A stretch of DNA of 64,000 nt, taken from positions 1,612,001 through 1,676,000 of the forward strand of contig NZ_LWID01000001.1 in the NCBI RefSeq assembly GCF_029783845.1, given 5' to 3'. Below the pieces are notes generated by a model that was not told the DNA's origin, ran no database searches, and saw only the letters and a program-made list of their open reading frames with translations. Below, one piece after another: positions 1 through 9,321 of the stretch; the stretch's first letter is position 1, and each line of letters begins with the position of its first letter. Source of the stretch: Volucribacter amazonae (GTDB lineage Bacteria > Pseudomonadota > Gammaproteobacteria > Enterobacterales > Pasteurellaceae). The translations under genes and the position numbers were made by a program.

Positions 1-1100
1 GCCAATATGCGGTAATTTTTTCTCGAGAATATGCCTTACAGCTTAATGCGGATAATAACCTTGCTCAATTAGATTTGTTACCTATTGGTACAGGGGCTTA
101 TAAGGTAAAAGAATATGCTCGCAATCAATACATTCGTTTACAACGTCATCAAGATTATTGGCAACAGGCAGCGAAAATTGACAACATTGTGGTGGATATT
201 TCCACTTATCGTACAGGGCGTTTAACCAAATTGCTCAACGGGGAATGTCAAATCGTGGCGTTTCCTGAAGTCAGTCAATTAGGCTTATTTAATGAAATTG
301 ATCGTGGTCATCAGTTTAATCTCAAAGAAAATGAAGGAATGAATTTAGCTTTTTTGGCGTTTAATTTTAATAAACCGCAGATGAATGATATAAAATTACG
401 CCGAGCTATTGCCCAAAGTATTGACCGACAACGGATTATTGATCATATTTATTATGGCACAGCAACACTAGCTGAAAATATTATCCCACATATCTCTTGG
501 GCAAATATTTCTGCTACGGGATTTAATCTCAAATATTCGCCGAAAATCGCCCGCACTTGGTTAGCTGAACGGCAAATTGTGTTGAATTTGTGGGTTATTA
601 ATGAAGATCAAGTTTATAATCCTGCACCAATGAAAATGGCAGAGATGATTAAATTTGATTTAGCACAAGTGGGTGTTAATGTGCATATTCAACAAGTGAG
701 CCGTAATTATTTGGTACAACAATTAAAACATAAACAGGCAAATTATGATCTGATTTTAACAGGTTGGTTAGCAAGCCCTTCCGATCCTGATACCTTTCTA
801 CGCCCGATTTTAAGTTGTGCGAGTAAAGATGATGTTACTAATTTAGCAAATTGGTGTTATCCCTTGTTTGATCAAGCTATTAATCAGGCTTTAATCCACT
901 CAGATCAGCAACAGCGTATTCAAGATTATCAACAAGCAGAGCAAATCGTGGCAAGTCAGCTACCCATTATTCCTTTAGCCAATGTGAAACAAGTTTTTGT
1001 GTTTAGTAAGCGGATACAAGGATTGGAGAAATGGCATTTTGCTAACATTAATTTTGCTGAACTTTGGTTACAAGAAAATCACAAGGAGCAACAACAATGA
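1..1100 (+). CDS. sapA: SapA, periplasmic peptide-binding protein of the Sap ABC transporter (5' truncated by window edge)
   Basis: C-terminal part of the solute-binding protein of the SapABCDF importer; the reading frame is already open at base 3, so the start lies outside the window. The visible part has the features of family 5 (DppA/OppA-like) binding proteins: LRRAIAQSIDRQRI near the middle, and DLILTGWLASPSDPD followed by paired cysteines in the second lobe. In H. influenzae and enterobacteria Sap handles antimicrobial peptides, and haem or putrescine transport has also been proposed. Its TGA stop overlaps the sapB start (ATGA), so the two are translationally coupled. Family identification is firm because sapBCDF follow in order; the substrate is inferred. 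Confidence 0.93.
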   Translation, partial: QYAVIFSREYALQLNADNNLAQLDLLPIGTGAYKVKEYARNQYIRLQRHQDYWQQAAKIDNIVVDISTYRTGRLTKLLNGECQIVAFPEVSQLGLFNEIDRGHQFNLKENEGMNLAFLAFNFNKPQMNDIKLRRAIAQSIDRQRIIDHIYYGTATLAENIIPHISWANISATGFNLKYSPKIARTWLAERQIVLNLWVINEDQVYNPAPMKMAEMIKFDLAQVGVNVHIQQVSRNYLVQQLKHKQANYDLILTGWLASPSDPDTFLRPILSCASKDDVTNLANWCYPLFDQAINQALIHSDQQQRIQDYQQAEQIVASQLPIIPLANVKQVFVFSKRIQGLEKWHFANINFAELWLQENHKEQQQ

Positions 1101-2062
1101 TTGCTTCATTTGCACGCCGTCTTTTTCTTATTTGTATTACCCTTTGTTGCTTATCGTTAGTTAGTTATCATATTTTAATGCGTGATCCACTCAATGCGGC
1201 ATTAGCTGAACCCTATTTTTATTCAGGTTATTTCAGCTATATACAAGGTTTATTGCGAGGAGATTTAGGCATTAGCTATAATGGCGGCGAGTCGTTATTG
1301 CAATTACTTTTTGCTGTTATTCCGCCGACCATTGAGTTATGTTTTTTTGCGATGTTATTGGCGTTATTATTTGGTTTACCATTGGGGCTTATTGCGGCAT
1401 TTAATCGGCATAATTTATGTGGTAAAAGCATTAGTGCTTTGTCTTCATTAGGCTTGTCTGTACCTGTATTCTGGATTGCCCCTTTATTATTATATCTTTC
1501 CGCTATTCATCATTGGGATATTGCTTCAATGGGGCAGTATAATTTGCTTTATCAAATTAAAACAATTACCCATTTTACTGCCATTGATGTTTGGTTTGTG
1601 GAACAGCCTTATCGTTTAAAAATAATCCAAAATGTTTTTCAACATTTAGTGCTACCTGCTTTAGTTTTGGCGATTTCGCCAACAATGGAAGTCACTCGCT
1701 TGGTGCAACAACGGGCAGAATATTTATTTCAACAAAACTATGTGAAAGTGAGTAGCACCAAAGGTTGGTCTACCTTGAAAATCCTGCGTAAATTAATTTT
1801 ACGCAATACATTACCATTGATAATGCCACAATTTACCCGTATTTTTACCTTGGTATTAGCACAATGTATGTTGGTGGAAAATGTGTTTGGTTGGCCGGGC
1901 GTGGGAAGTTGGTTAATCAGTGCGGTGGCTCAACAAGATTATAATGCGATTTCAGCGGGTATTATTGCCATAGGCTTGTTAGTGGTAATTATTAATCAGC
2001 TTACTGATTTCTTTGTATTTTTGCTCGATCCGTTGCATAGGAAAGGTTGGTATGCAAGATAA
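1097..2062 (+). CDS. sapB: SapB, ABC transporter permease
   Basis: Inner-membrane permease (321 aa) of the Sap importer, of the DppB/OppB type. Several hydrophobic segments are visible, and the EAA-type loop that docks on the ATPase lies in the stretch VSSTKGWSTLKILRKLILR. The ATG at 1097 is chosen because AGGAG lies at 1084-1088 and the start overlaps the sapA stop as ATGA; an upstream GTG at 1064 has no such support. The 3' end overlaps sapC by 11 bases. The product pairs with SapC to form the channel. Confidence 0.93.
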   Translation: MIASFARRLFLICITLCCLSLVSYHILMRDPLNAALAEPYFYSGYFSYIQGLLRGDLGISYNGGESLLQLLFAVIPPTIELCFFAMLLALLFGLPLGLIAAFNRHNLCGKSISALSSLGLSVPVFWIAPLLLYLSAIHHWDIASMGQYNLLYQIKTITHFTAIDVWFVEQPYRLKIIQNVFQHLVLPALVLAISPTMEVTRLVQQRAEYLFQQNYVKVSSTKGWSTLKILRKLILRNTLPLIMPQFTRIFTLVLAQCMLVENVFGWPGVGSWLISAVAQQDYNAISAGIIAIGLLVVIINQLTDFFVFLLDPLHRKGWYAR

Positions 2063-2939
2063 AGAACCTGAAGAATTTCGTGAACGTGATACCTTGCGTG
2101 CAATTTGGCGTTTATTTCGTCAAGATTTTATTGCCGTTTTTAGCTTTTACTTGTTTATTGGTTTAGTCGTGTTTGCCTTATTTGGGCAATGGCTTGCCCC
2201 TTATTCGGCGGATTGGCAATTTGTTGGGCAAGAATTATTACCGCCCTCTTGGCACGATAATGGTAAAGTGGCGTATTTTCTTGGTACTGATGATTTAGGG
2301 CGAGATTTACTTAGCCGTATTATCACAGGGGTTCGCTATACTTTTGGTTCGGCAACCTTAGTGATTATTGCGACAGCAATTTTAGGCGGTATCTTAGGTA
2401 TTTTAGCGGGTATGAGTAGCGGTTTAAAATCCAGAATTCTCGGGCATTTTCTTGACGCCTTTTTATCTGTCCCGATTTTATTAATTGCGATTATTATTGC
2501 GACCTTAATGGAAGCGAGTTTAATTAACGCAATGCTAGCAATATTTTTCGCATTGTTACCGCACTTTGTACACGAAATTTCACAAGCCATTCAAAAAGAA
2601 TTAAAAAAAGAATATGTGATTGCGTTACGTTTAGATGGTGCGTCCAAATGGGTATTACTCAAAGAGGCTATTTTGCCTAATATCGCAATCCCTTATATTC
2701 GGGAAATTTCTCGTTCTTTTACCATTGCCATTTTTGATATTAGTGCATTAAGTTTTATTGCCCTTGGAGCACAACGCCCTACTCCAGAATGGGGCGTAAT
2801 GACACGTGATGCCTTAGAATTAATTTACCTTGCACCTTGGACAATCATTTTCCCGGGTATTGCCATTATTGTGAGTATTCTGGTTGTTATTATGCTAGGT
2901 AATGGTTTATGTAAAGCCATTAATCGGTATGATGAATAG
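2052..2939 (+). CDS. sapC: SapC, ABC transporter permease
   Basis: Second inner-membrane permease (295 aa), DppC/OppC type. The motif LGTDDLGRDLLSRI, typical of this subfamily, lies near residue 75, followed by TM segments. The EAA loop is visible as YVIALRLDGASKWVLLKEAILP. The ATG at 2052 lies inside the end of sapB, with AGGAAAGG at 2039-2046 as ribosome binding site. It partners SapB in the membrane channel. sapD starts 8 bases after the stop, consistent with one operon. Confidence 0.93.
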   Translation: MQDKEPEEFRERDTLRAIWRLFRQDFIAVFSFYLFIGLVVFALFGQWLAPYSADWQFVGQELLPPSWHDNGKVAYFLGTDDLGRDLLSRIITGVRYTFGSATLVIIATAILGGILGILAGMSSGLKSRILGHFLDAFLSVPILLIAIIIATLMEASLINAMLAIFFALLPHFVHEISQAIQKELKKEYVIALRLDGASKWVLLKEAILPNIAIPYIREISRSFTIAIFDISALSFIALGAQRPTPEWGVMTRDALELIYLAPWTIIFPGIAIIVSILVVIMLGNGLCKAINRYDE

Positions 2940-2947
2940 GACATATT

Positions 2948-3976
2948 ATGGCGTTATTGGATATTCGTAATCTCTGTATTGATATTAAAACCGCTACAGG
3001 TAATGTACGTGTGGTGGATAATGTGAATTTAACCCTAAATGAGGGGGATATTTATGGACTTGTCGGCGAAAGTGGGTCAGGCAAAAGTTTAATTGCTAAG
3101 GTAATTTGTAATTCAATAAAAGATAATTGGATTATCCGAGCTGATCGTTTTCGCTTTAATGATATTGAGTTACTCAAACTCAGTCCCCATAAACGGCGTA
3201 AATTAGTGGGAAAAGAAATTTCAATGATTTTCCAAGATCCGCTTACTTGTCTTGATCCTAGTAAAAAAATTGGCAAACAAATTATTGACAATATCCCCTT
3301 TAGCACCTTTAAAGGAAAGTGGTGGCAATGGTTTGGTTGGAAGAAACGCCGCGCCATAGAGTTGTTGCATCGTGTTGGGATTCGTGATCATCGGGATATT
3401 ATGCAAAGTTACCCTAATGAAATCACTGAGGGCGAGGGACAGAAAGTGATGATTGCTATTGCTATCGCTAATCAACCTCGTTTGTTAATCGCTGATGAAC
3501 CCACTAATTCGGTAGAGTCTATTACTCAACTGCAAATTTTCCGTTTATTGTCTAGTATGAACCAAAATCATGGTATGACGGTATTATTAGTCAGTAACGA
3601 TATTATTAGTGTCAGTGAATGGTGTAACAGTTTTTCTGTATTATATTGTGGGCAAAATGCTGAAGCAGGACCAACAGAAAGCATTTTAGCCAATCCGCAT
3701 CACCCTTACACAATGGCATTATTACATGCCATTCCAGATTTTAGCCAACCTTTGGCATTAAAAAGCCAGCTCAATACCCTTGCTGGCACAGTACCTATGC
3801 TTGCTCAAATGCCTATAGGTTGTCGATTAGGGCCTCGTTGCTCTTTTGCACAACGTAAATGTATCCATAAACCAGCATCAAGGCGGATAAAACAACATGA
3901 ATTTGCTTGCCATTTTCCGTTAAATTTGCGTGAAAAAGCAAGTAAACTAGAGAACAATGAAAATATTCCTTTATAG
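2948..3976 (+). CDS. sapD: SapD, ABC transporter ATPase
   Basis: Cytoplasmic ATPase (342 aa) of the Sap importer. Walker A GESGSGKS is at residues 40-47 and Walker B LLIADEPTNS is present. The signature region reads ITEGEGQ instead of LSGGQ, as in enterobacterial SapD. The C-terminal oligopeptide-ATPase extension contains a Cys cluster (GCRLGPRCSFAQRKC). A DppD/OppD-like partner to SapF. In E. coli SapD is also linked to Trk potassium uptake (family knowledge, not visible here). Confidence 0.93.
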   Translation: MALLDIRNLCIDIKTATGNVRVVDNVNLTLNEGDIYGLVGESGSGKSLIAKVICNSIKDNWIIRADRFRFNDIELLKLSPHKRRKLVGKEISMIFQDPLTCLDPSKKIGKQIIDNIPFSTFKGKWWQWFGWKKRRAIELLHRVGIRDHRDIMQSYPNEITEGEGQKVMIAIAIANQPRLLIADEPTNSVESITQLQIFRLLSSMNQNHGMTVLLVSNDIISVSEWCNSFSVLYCGQNAEAGPTESILANPHHPYTMALLHAIPDFSQPLALKSQLNTLAGTVPMLAQMPIGCRLGPRCSFAQRKCIHKPASRRIKQHEFACHFPLNLREKASKLENNENIPL

Positions 3977-4015
3977 AAACAAAGAATTTTGAATAACCTA
4001 AACGGAAAATCATCA

Positions 4016-4852
4016 ATGTCAGTATTATTACAAGTAGAAAATTTAAGCAAATCTTTTCGTGATGAAACCTTTAGGTTATTTGGCTCTCGTTATTTCCAAG
4101 CGGTGGCACAAATTAACTTTGGTTTAGCAGCAAAGCAAACGCTATCCATTATTGGACGTAATGGTTCAGGAAAATCAACCTTAGTAAAAATGATTGGCGG
4201 TATGATACCCCCTTCATCGGGCAACATATTATTCAAAGGTAAACCGCTAGCCTATGGGGATTATGCCTTTCGTGCTAAACATATTCGTATGTTATTCCAA
4301 GATACCAATAGTTCCTTTAACCCTCGTTCCAATGTGGGGCAAATTTTAGATGCTCCTTTACGTCTTGCTACTTCATTAGATGAACAACAACGTAACGAAA
4401 AGATCGGACAAACGCTGAGAATGGTTGGGCTTTATCCTGATCACGCCAATATCCGCATTAGTGCGACTTCATTAAGCCAAAAGCAACGTATCGCCTTAGC
4501 AAGAGCGGTCATTTTAGAACCAGAAATTATTATTATTGATGATTCAATCAGTGCCTTAGATGCCTCTGTAAAAACTCAACTCGTTAATCTTATGTTAGAT
4601 TTACAACAACGCTTAGGTATTGCCTATATTTATGTGGGGCAAAATCTCGGCTTGATTAAACATATTTCTGACCAAGTTTTGGTTATGGACGAGGGGAAAA
4701 TGGTTGAGTTTGGCACACCACAACAGCTTTTTACCAATCCCAATACTGAAATTACCCGCCGTTTGGTGGAAAGTTATTTTGGCAAAATGCTAGATAATTC
4801 TGCTTGGCAAGGGAATGAAGGAGAAAAACAATTCGGTCTTAATTTGACATAA
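4016..4852 (+). CDS. sapF: SapF, ABC transporter ATPase
   Basis: Second ATPase (278 aa), DppF-like. Walker A GRNGSGKS is at residues 47-54 and the signature region is LSQKQRIALARA. Walker B ends IIIIDDSISALD, so the usual catalytic Glu is Asp. The ATG at 4016 (MSVLLQVENLSKSF) aligns with the usual N-terminus; a TTG at 3989 would add an unsupported extension. Last gene of the sap operon; a palindromic repeat at 4876-4982 separates it from convergent ldhA. Confidence 0.9.
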   Translation: MSVLLQVENLSKSFRDETFRLFGSRYFQAVAQINFGLAAKQTLSIIGRNGSGKSTLVKMIGGMIPPSSGNILFKGKPLAYGDYAFRAKHIRMLFQDTNSSFNPRSNVGQILDAPLRLATSLDEQQRNEKIGQTLRMVGLYPDHANIRISATSLSQKQRIALARAVILEPEIIIIDDSISALDASVKTQLVNLMLDLQQRLGIAYIYVGQNLGLIKHISDQVLVMDEGKMVEFGTPQQLFTNPNTEITRRLVESYFGKMLDNSAWQGNEGEKQFGLNLT

Positions 4853-4875
4853 GATAAGGCAAGTTAATGCCATAT

Positions 4876-4982
4876 TATAGTCGTTTCACTTTAAAATAAT
4901 ACAGTGCTGGCACGCTTCGCTGTATTCTATTGTACTGTCTTTGACGTGCTGCCTTGTCTCATTTTAAATTGAAACGACTATA
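4876..4982. repeat. Correia-like palindromic element, copy 1 (full length)
   Basis: A 107-bp element beginning TATAGTCGTTTC and ending GAAACGACTATA. The core contains the complement of the shared GACAGTACAA motif (TTGTACTGTCTTTG). It lies between the convergent 3' ends of sapF and ldhA and could form a hairpin that ends both transcripts. Confidence 0.85.
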
Positions 4983-4983
4983 T

Positions 4984-5976
4984 TTAAATTGTAACTTGAT
5001 TCGCACTTTGTCCTTTTTCTTTCAATTCTTGAATATTGGCCAAGGTAACATTGGCAATACTGGTTAGAGCTTCTTCTGTTAAAAAGGCTTGATGCCCTGT
5101 TAATAACACATTATGGCAAGCAGAAAGACGGCGGAATACGTCATCTTGAATCACTTCATTGGATTTATCTTCAAAGAATAGCTCACGTTCATTTTCATAT
5201 ACGTCCATACCCAATGCTCCAATTTTACCTTGTTTTAAGGCTTCAATAGCAGCTTGGGTATCAATTAATGTGCCACGACTGGTGTTAATAATCATCACAC
5301 CATCTTGCATTTTGTCAAAGGCCGTTTTATTTAACAAATGGTAATTTTCGGGCGTGGCAGGGCAATGCAACGTGATAATTTTAGAACGATGATAAAGTTC
5401 GTCAAGTTCCACATAAGTTGCGCCTAATTCCTCCGCTAATGGATTTTTAAAAGGATCATAGGCTAATATATTCATACCAAAACCTTTTAAAATTCGCATT
5501 GTGGCAATACCAATTTTACCTGTCCCAATAACCCCCACAGTTCGTCCATGCATATTAAAGCCAATTAGCCCTTCTAAGGAAAAATTAGCTTCTCGTGTAC
5601 GCTGATAAGCACGATGAATACGGCGATTTAAGGTAAGCATTAAGCCCACAGTATGTTCTGCCACAGATTCTGGTGAATAGGCTGGCACTCTAACGACTTG
5701 AATTCCCAACACCTTGGCGGCAGCTAAATCTACATTATTAAACCCAGCACAGCGTAAAGCGACAATTTTGATACCAAGTGCGGCCAGTTTTTGCAAAACT
5801 TTTTCACTGGCATCATCATTGACAAAAATACATACGGCATCATGCCCTTCTGCCATTTTGGCTGTACGCTCACTTAAAGGAAAATCAAAAAATTCTAATT
5901 CATCATTAAATTTTTGATTAGCAAGATCAAAATATTTGCGATCATAGCTTTTGGTGCTATATAGTGCGATTTTCAT
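4984..5976 (-). CDS. ldhA: Fermentative D-lactate dehydrogenase
   Basis: Reduces pyruvate to D-lactate with NADH during mixed-acid fermentation; cytoplasmic, 330 aa, the usual LdhA length. The nucleotide-binding motif GTGKIG is at residues 151-156. Catalytic residues of the D-2-hydroxyacid dehydrogenase family are recognisable: Arg234 in NTSRGTLID, Glu263 in YENERELFF and His295 in LTGHQAF. The ATG is preceded by GAGGT. Transcribed alone, towards the sap operon. Confidence 0.95.
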   Translation of the reverse strand: MKIALYSTKSYDRKYFDLANQKFNDELEFFDFPLSERTAKMAEGHDAVCIFVNDDASEKVLQKLAALGIKIVALRCAGFNNVDLAAAKVLGIQVVRVPAYSPESVAEHTVGLMLTLNRRIHRAYQRTREANFSLEGLIGFNMHGRTVGVIGTGKIGIATMRILKGFGMNILAYDPFKNPLAEELGATYVELDELYHRSKIITLHCPATPENYHLLNKTAFDKMQDGVMIINTSRGTLIDTQAAIEALKQGKIGALGMDVYENERELFFEDKSNEVIQDDVFRRLSACHNVLLTGHQAFLTEEALTSIANVTLANIQELKEKGQSANQVTI

Positions 5977-6187
5977 AAAAATACCTCAATAATTACCGGG
6001 TAAATAAAATTAGATAAAAATATTCTAGCAAACCAAACGAGAAAATCTATTAAATTTGTTTAATTGTTAAACGTTTTGTCCCAGAGTTTTTTCACTATTA
6101 AAGTCAATATGTTAGTATAAACACTTGCCCTTTGGCATAAACAATTTATGTTTAATTCACTAAATTAATTAAAAAAGGAAAACAATT

Positions 6188-7444
6188 ATGTTTCAGACCT
6201 TACAAACGTGGTTACAAAATCATAGTTTGCATAATCAAGACTGGTTAGTAACATTAATTATGATCGGTTTCATTTTAGTCACAGCACTGATTATACACGT
6301 TGTATTGCATATGCTGTTGTTTCGCTGGCTAGGAAAGCAGTTTAAAAATTCAAAAAGTATTTTGTTTAACGTACTTGCCGAACAGCGTTTATTTACCAAT
6401 ATTGGTTATACCATACAAGGTATTGTCTTGGGCATACAGTTGCGTATTTGGTTACCTGAAACCAGTTGGCAAGAATTGTTGATTACTCTGACTGAAATTT
6501 GGTCATTAATTTTTGCGTTATTAGCGGTATTTGCATTATTAGATACGATCAATAATTACCTGTTTAGACGTAATCTCGCTCAACATTTCCCCGTAAAAGG
6601 TTTGGTGCAAACGGTGAAACTTATTGCCTCTATTGGCATTGGTATCTTATTAGTGTCTATCTTGCTTGGTAAATCACCTGTGATTTTATTAAGTGGTTTG
6701 GGTGCAATGACCGCTGTGCTTATGTTAGTGTTTAAAGATCCTATTCTTGGCTTAGTGGCAGGAATTCAATTATCCGCTAACCGTATGTTAAATGTAGGGG
6801 ATTGGTTGGAAATGGGGAAATATAATGCTGATGGCTCGGTAATTGATATTGGGTTAACCACTGTAAAAGTGCAAAACTGGGATAATACGGTAACGACCAT
6901 TCCTACTTATGCGTTGATTTCTGATTCTTTCAAGAACTGGCGAGCAATGAGCGAATCTGGTGGGCGACGTATTAAACGTGCGGTGTATATTGACTCAAGT
7001 AGTGTGAAGTTTTTAAGCCCAGAAGAAGTTCAAAAACTCAGTGAAAGTCAATTATTGACTGATTATTTAACCACGCGTTCTCATGAAATTGCAGAATTTA
7101 ATCGTCAGCATAATATTCAGGGAAATAGCCCATTAAACGGACGGCATTTAACCAATTTAGGAACGTTTCGTGCTTATTTACAGCGTTATTTAGAAAATAA
7201 TCCCCATATTCGCAAGGATATGACCTTAATGGTACGTCAATTAGATCCTAATGAGCAGGGTATTCCCTTGGAGGTTTATTGCTTTACCAATACTGTATTA
7301 TGGGGAGAATATGAAGCCATTCAAGCGGATATTTTTGATCATATTTTTGCAGTAGTTGCTCAATTTGGGTTGCATATTTATCAAGCACCAAGTGGTTATG
7401 ATTTGCGTAATGTCATTACCAATTTACGTCAATCAAAAGATTAA
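6188..7444 (+). CDS. ybdG: Small-conductance mechanosensitive channel of the YbdG/MscM type
   Basis: Inner-membrane MscS-family channel (418 aa, similar to E. coli YbdG), expected to open under hypo-osmotic membrane tension. About five hydrophobic segments occupy the N-terminal half. The pore-lining helix and beta domain are very conserved: SGLGAMTAVLMLVFKDPILG, then GLTTVKVQNWDNT and DSFKNW. AAAAAGGA precedes the ATG. A single gene; regulation is not visible. Confidence 0.92.
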   Translation: MFQTLQTWLQNHSLHNQDWLVTLIMIGFILVTALIIHVVLHMLLFRWLGKQFKNSKSILFNVLAEQRLFTNIGYTIQGIVLGIQLRIWLPETSWQELLITLTEIWSLIFALLAVFALLDTINNYLFRRNLAQHFPVKGLVQTVKLIASIGIGILLVSILLGKSPVILLSGLGAMTAVLMLVFKDPILGLVAGIQLSANRMLNVGDWLEMGKYNADGSVIDIGLTTVKVQNWDNTVTTIPTYALISDSFKNWRAMSESGGRRIKRAVYIDSSSVKFLSPEEVQKLSESQLLTDYLTTRSHEIAEFNRQHNIQGNSPLNGRHLTNLGTFRAYLQRYLENNPHIRKDMTLMVRQLDPNEQGIPLEVYCFTNTVLWGEYEAIQADIFDHIFAVVAQFGLHIYQAPSGYDLRNVITNLRQSKD

Positions 7445-7589
7445 CATAATGGCGGTGGTGGTTTGAACAAAAGGGAGCTGAATTGGGCTTCACTCTCATT
7501 TTGTTCCACCATATTTTGCTTTTAAAGTTTGATAATTTTTGTTATAAAGAGCCCAGAATTTTTTATTTTTAACTCATAGGAGAAATTGT

Positions 7590-8273
7590 ATGGAATTAGT
7601 GTTTATTCGTCATGGTTTTAGTGAATGGAATGCTAAAAATTTGTTTACTGGCTGGCGTGATGTTAATTTAACAGAACGTGGGGTAGAAGAAGCAAAATCA
7701 GCAGGTAAAAAATTACTTGAAGCTGGCTATGAATTTGATATTGCTTTTACTTCTGTATTAACGCGTGCGATTAAAACTTGTAATATCGTATTGGAAGAAT
7801 CTAATCAACTTTGGATTCCACAAGTGAAGAACTGGCGTTTAAATGAGCGTCATTATGGCGAATTGCAAGGTTTAGATAAAAAAGCTACCGCAGAAAAATA
7901 TGGTGATGAACAAGTGCATATTTGGCGTCGTTCTTATGATACATTACCGCCATTACTTGATCCAAAAGATCCTAACTCAGCACATAATGACCGCCGTTAT
8001 GCTCATTTACCTGCTGATGTGATTCCTGATGGCGAGAATCTTAAAGTTACACTAGAACGTGTATTACCATTCTGGGAAGATCAAATTGCTCCAGCATTAT
8101 TATCTGGCAAACGTGTATTAGTTACAGCACATGGTAATTCATTGCGTGCGTTAGCCAAACATATTGAAGGTATTTCTGATGCGGATATTATGGATCTTGA
8201 AATCCCAACTGGTCAGCCATTAGTTTATAAACTTGATGATAACTTAAAAGTTGTAGAGAAGTTTTATTTATAA
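7590..8273 (+). CDS. gpmA: 2,3-bisphosphoglycerate-dependent phosphoglycerate mutase
   Basis: Glycolytic enzyme interconverting 3- and 2-phosphoglycerate (227 aa, the family length in Haemophilus). The phosphohistidine motif is FIRHGFSEWN with His8, and the second catalytic His is in VTAHGNSLRA. The NERHYGELQG substrate loop is intact. AGGAGAAATT precedes the ATG. A strong terminator hairpin follows at 8294-8323. Confidence 0.96.
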   Translation: MELVFIRHGFSEWNAKNLFTGWRDVNLTERGVEEAKSAGKKLLEAGYEFDIAFTSVLTRAIKTCNIVLEESNQLWIPQVKNWRLNERHYGELQGLDKKATAEKYGDEQVHIWRRSYDTLPPLLDPKDPNSAHNDRRYAHLPADVIPDGENLKVTLERVLPFWEDQIAPALLSGKRVLVTAHGNSLRALAKHIEGISDADIMDLEIPTGQPLVYKLDDNLKVVEKFYL

Positions 8274-8293
8274 TGTATTGAATATACATAATG

Positions 8294-8323
8294 AAAAATA
8301 CCCGCTAGTTAGCGGGTATTTTT
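8294..8323. terminator. Intrinsic terminator after gpmA
   Basis: Perfect 14-bp inverted repeat (aaaaatacccgcta / tagcgggtattttt) with a 2-base loop and T-rich right arm. It can serve both gpmA and convergent corA. Confidence 0.88.
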
Positions 8324-8325
8324 AT

Positions 8326-8367
8326 CGTCGTCCTACCTTGTCTCATTTTAAAGTGGGACGACTATAG
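8326..8367. repeat. Correia-like element, copy 2 (internally deleted)
   Basis: Retains CGTCGTCC, then CCTTGTCTCATTTTAAAGT and GGGACGACTATAG, so both arms remain but the core is lost. Lies between convergent gpmA and corA. Confidence 0.65.
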
Positions 8368-8373
8368 TAAGTT

Positions 8374-9321
8374 TTATAACCAACCTTTGCGTTTAAAATA
8401 CCAATAAGGCATAAATGCCGCTAATCCCATTAAGCCTAATGCCATAGGATAACCATAATGAAAACCTAATTCGGGCATATCCTTAAAGTTCATACCGTAA
8501 TTAGAGGCGACTAATGTTGGTGGTAGGAAAATCACAGACACTACCGAGAAGATTTTAATAATACGGTTTTGCTCAATATTAATAAAGCCCATGGCAGCTT
8601 GCATCAAGAAGTTTACCTTTTGGAAAATAGATTCATTATGTGGTTGCAAGGATTCAATATCACGTAATACCTCACGAGCTTGTTCTAATTGGCTTGCAGG
8701 TAAACGAGTTTTACGCACTAAAAAGCTCAATGCTCGTTGGGTATCCATTAAACACAGTCTTACTTTTGAGCTAGCATCTTCTTGTTCGGTTAGGGTTGCG
8801 AGGGCTTCATCAAACGCTTCGCCTTGTTTGCCCTCTAAAATCACACGACTTAATTTTTCTAAGTCGGCATAGATAGTTTCAATCACGTCCGCTAATTGCT
8901 CAATTTTGGTTTCAAATAAATCCAATAATAACTCATAGGCATTACATTCAATGAGTCGTTGATTGCGAGAACGCATACGGTATAAACGGAATGCGGGTAA
9001 CTCACGATCCCTTAGCGTAAATAAACGGCCATCTCGTAACGTAAATGCTACAGTAGCAATATCGGCATAATCGTCTTCATCTTCACAATAAAAAAAGGAA
9101 TGTAAGTGTAAACCATCATCATCTTCAAAAAAACGAGCAGAGGCCTCAATATCTTCTAATTCAAGATAAGAAGCAAGGCTTTGCCCTAGCCCTTCTTGGA
9201 CAATATTTCGCTCTTCGGTAGTAGGTTCAAGCAAATCGATCCAAATGGCAGTGTTAAGTTCATCACTGCTTTCATCAATACGGCTAAGGCGAGCATCTTC
9301 TAGTGCGAATACATTTATCAT
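8374..9321 (-). CDS. corA: Magnesium/cobalt transport channel CorA
   Basis: Pentameric Mg2+ channel of the inner membrane (315 aa; E. coli CorA 316). A long acidic, helical N-terminal cytoplasmic domain is followed by two C-terminal TM segments. The selectivity motif YGMNFKDMPE is at the end of TM1 (GMN at 276-278), and the short basic tail is KRKGWL. Convergent with gpmA. Confidence 0.95.
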   Translation of the reverse strand: MINVFALEDARLSRIDESSDELNTAIWIDLLEPTTEERNIVQEGLGQSLASYLELEDIEASARFFEDDDGLHLHSFFYCEDEDDYADIATVAFTLRDGRLFTLRDRELPAFRLYRMRSRNQRLIECNAYELLLDLFETKIEQLADVIETIYADLEKLSRVILEGKQGEAFDEALATLTEQEDASSKVRLCLMDTQRALSFLVRKTRLPASQLEQAREVLRDIESLQPHNESIFQKVNFLMQAAMGFINIEQNRIIKIFSVVSVIFLPPTLVASNYGMNFKDMPELGFHYGYPMALGLMGLAAFMPYWYFKRKGWL

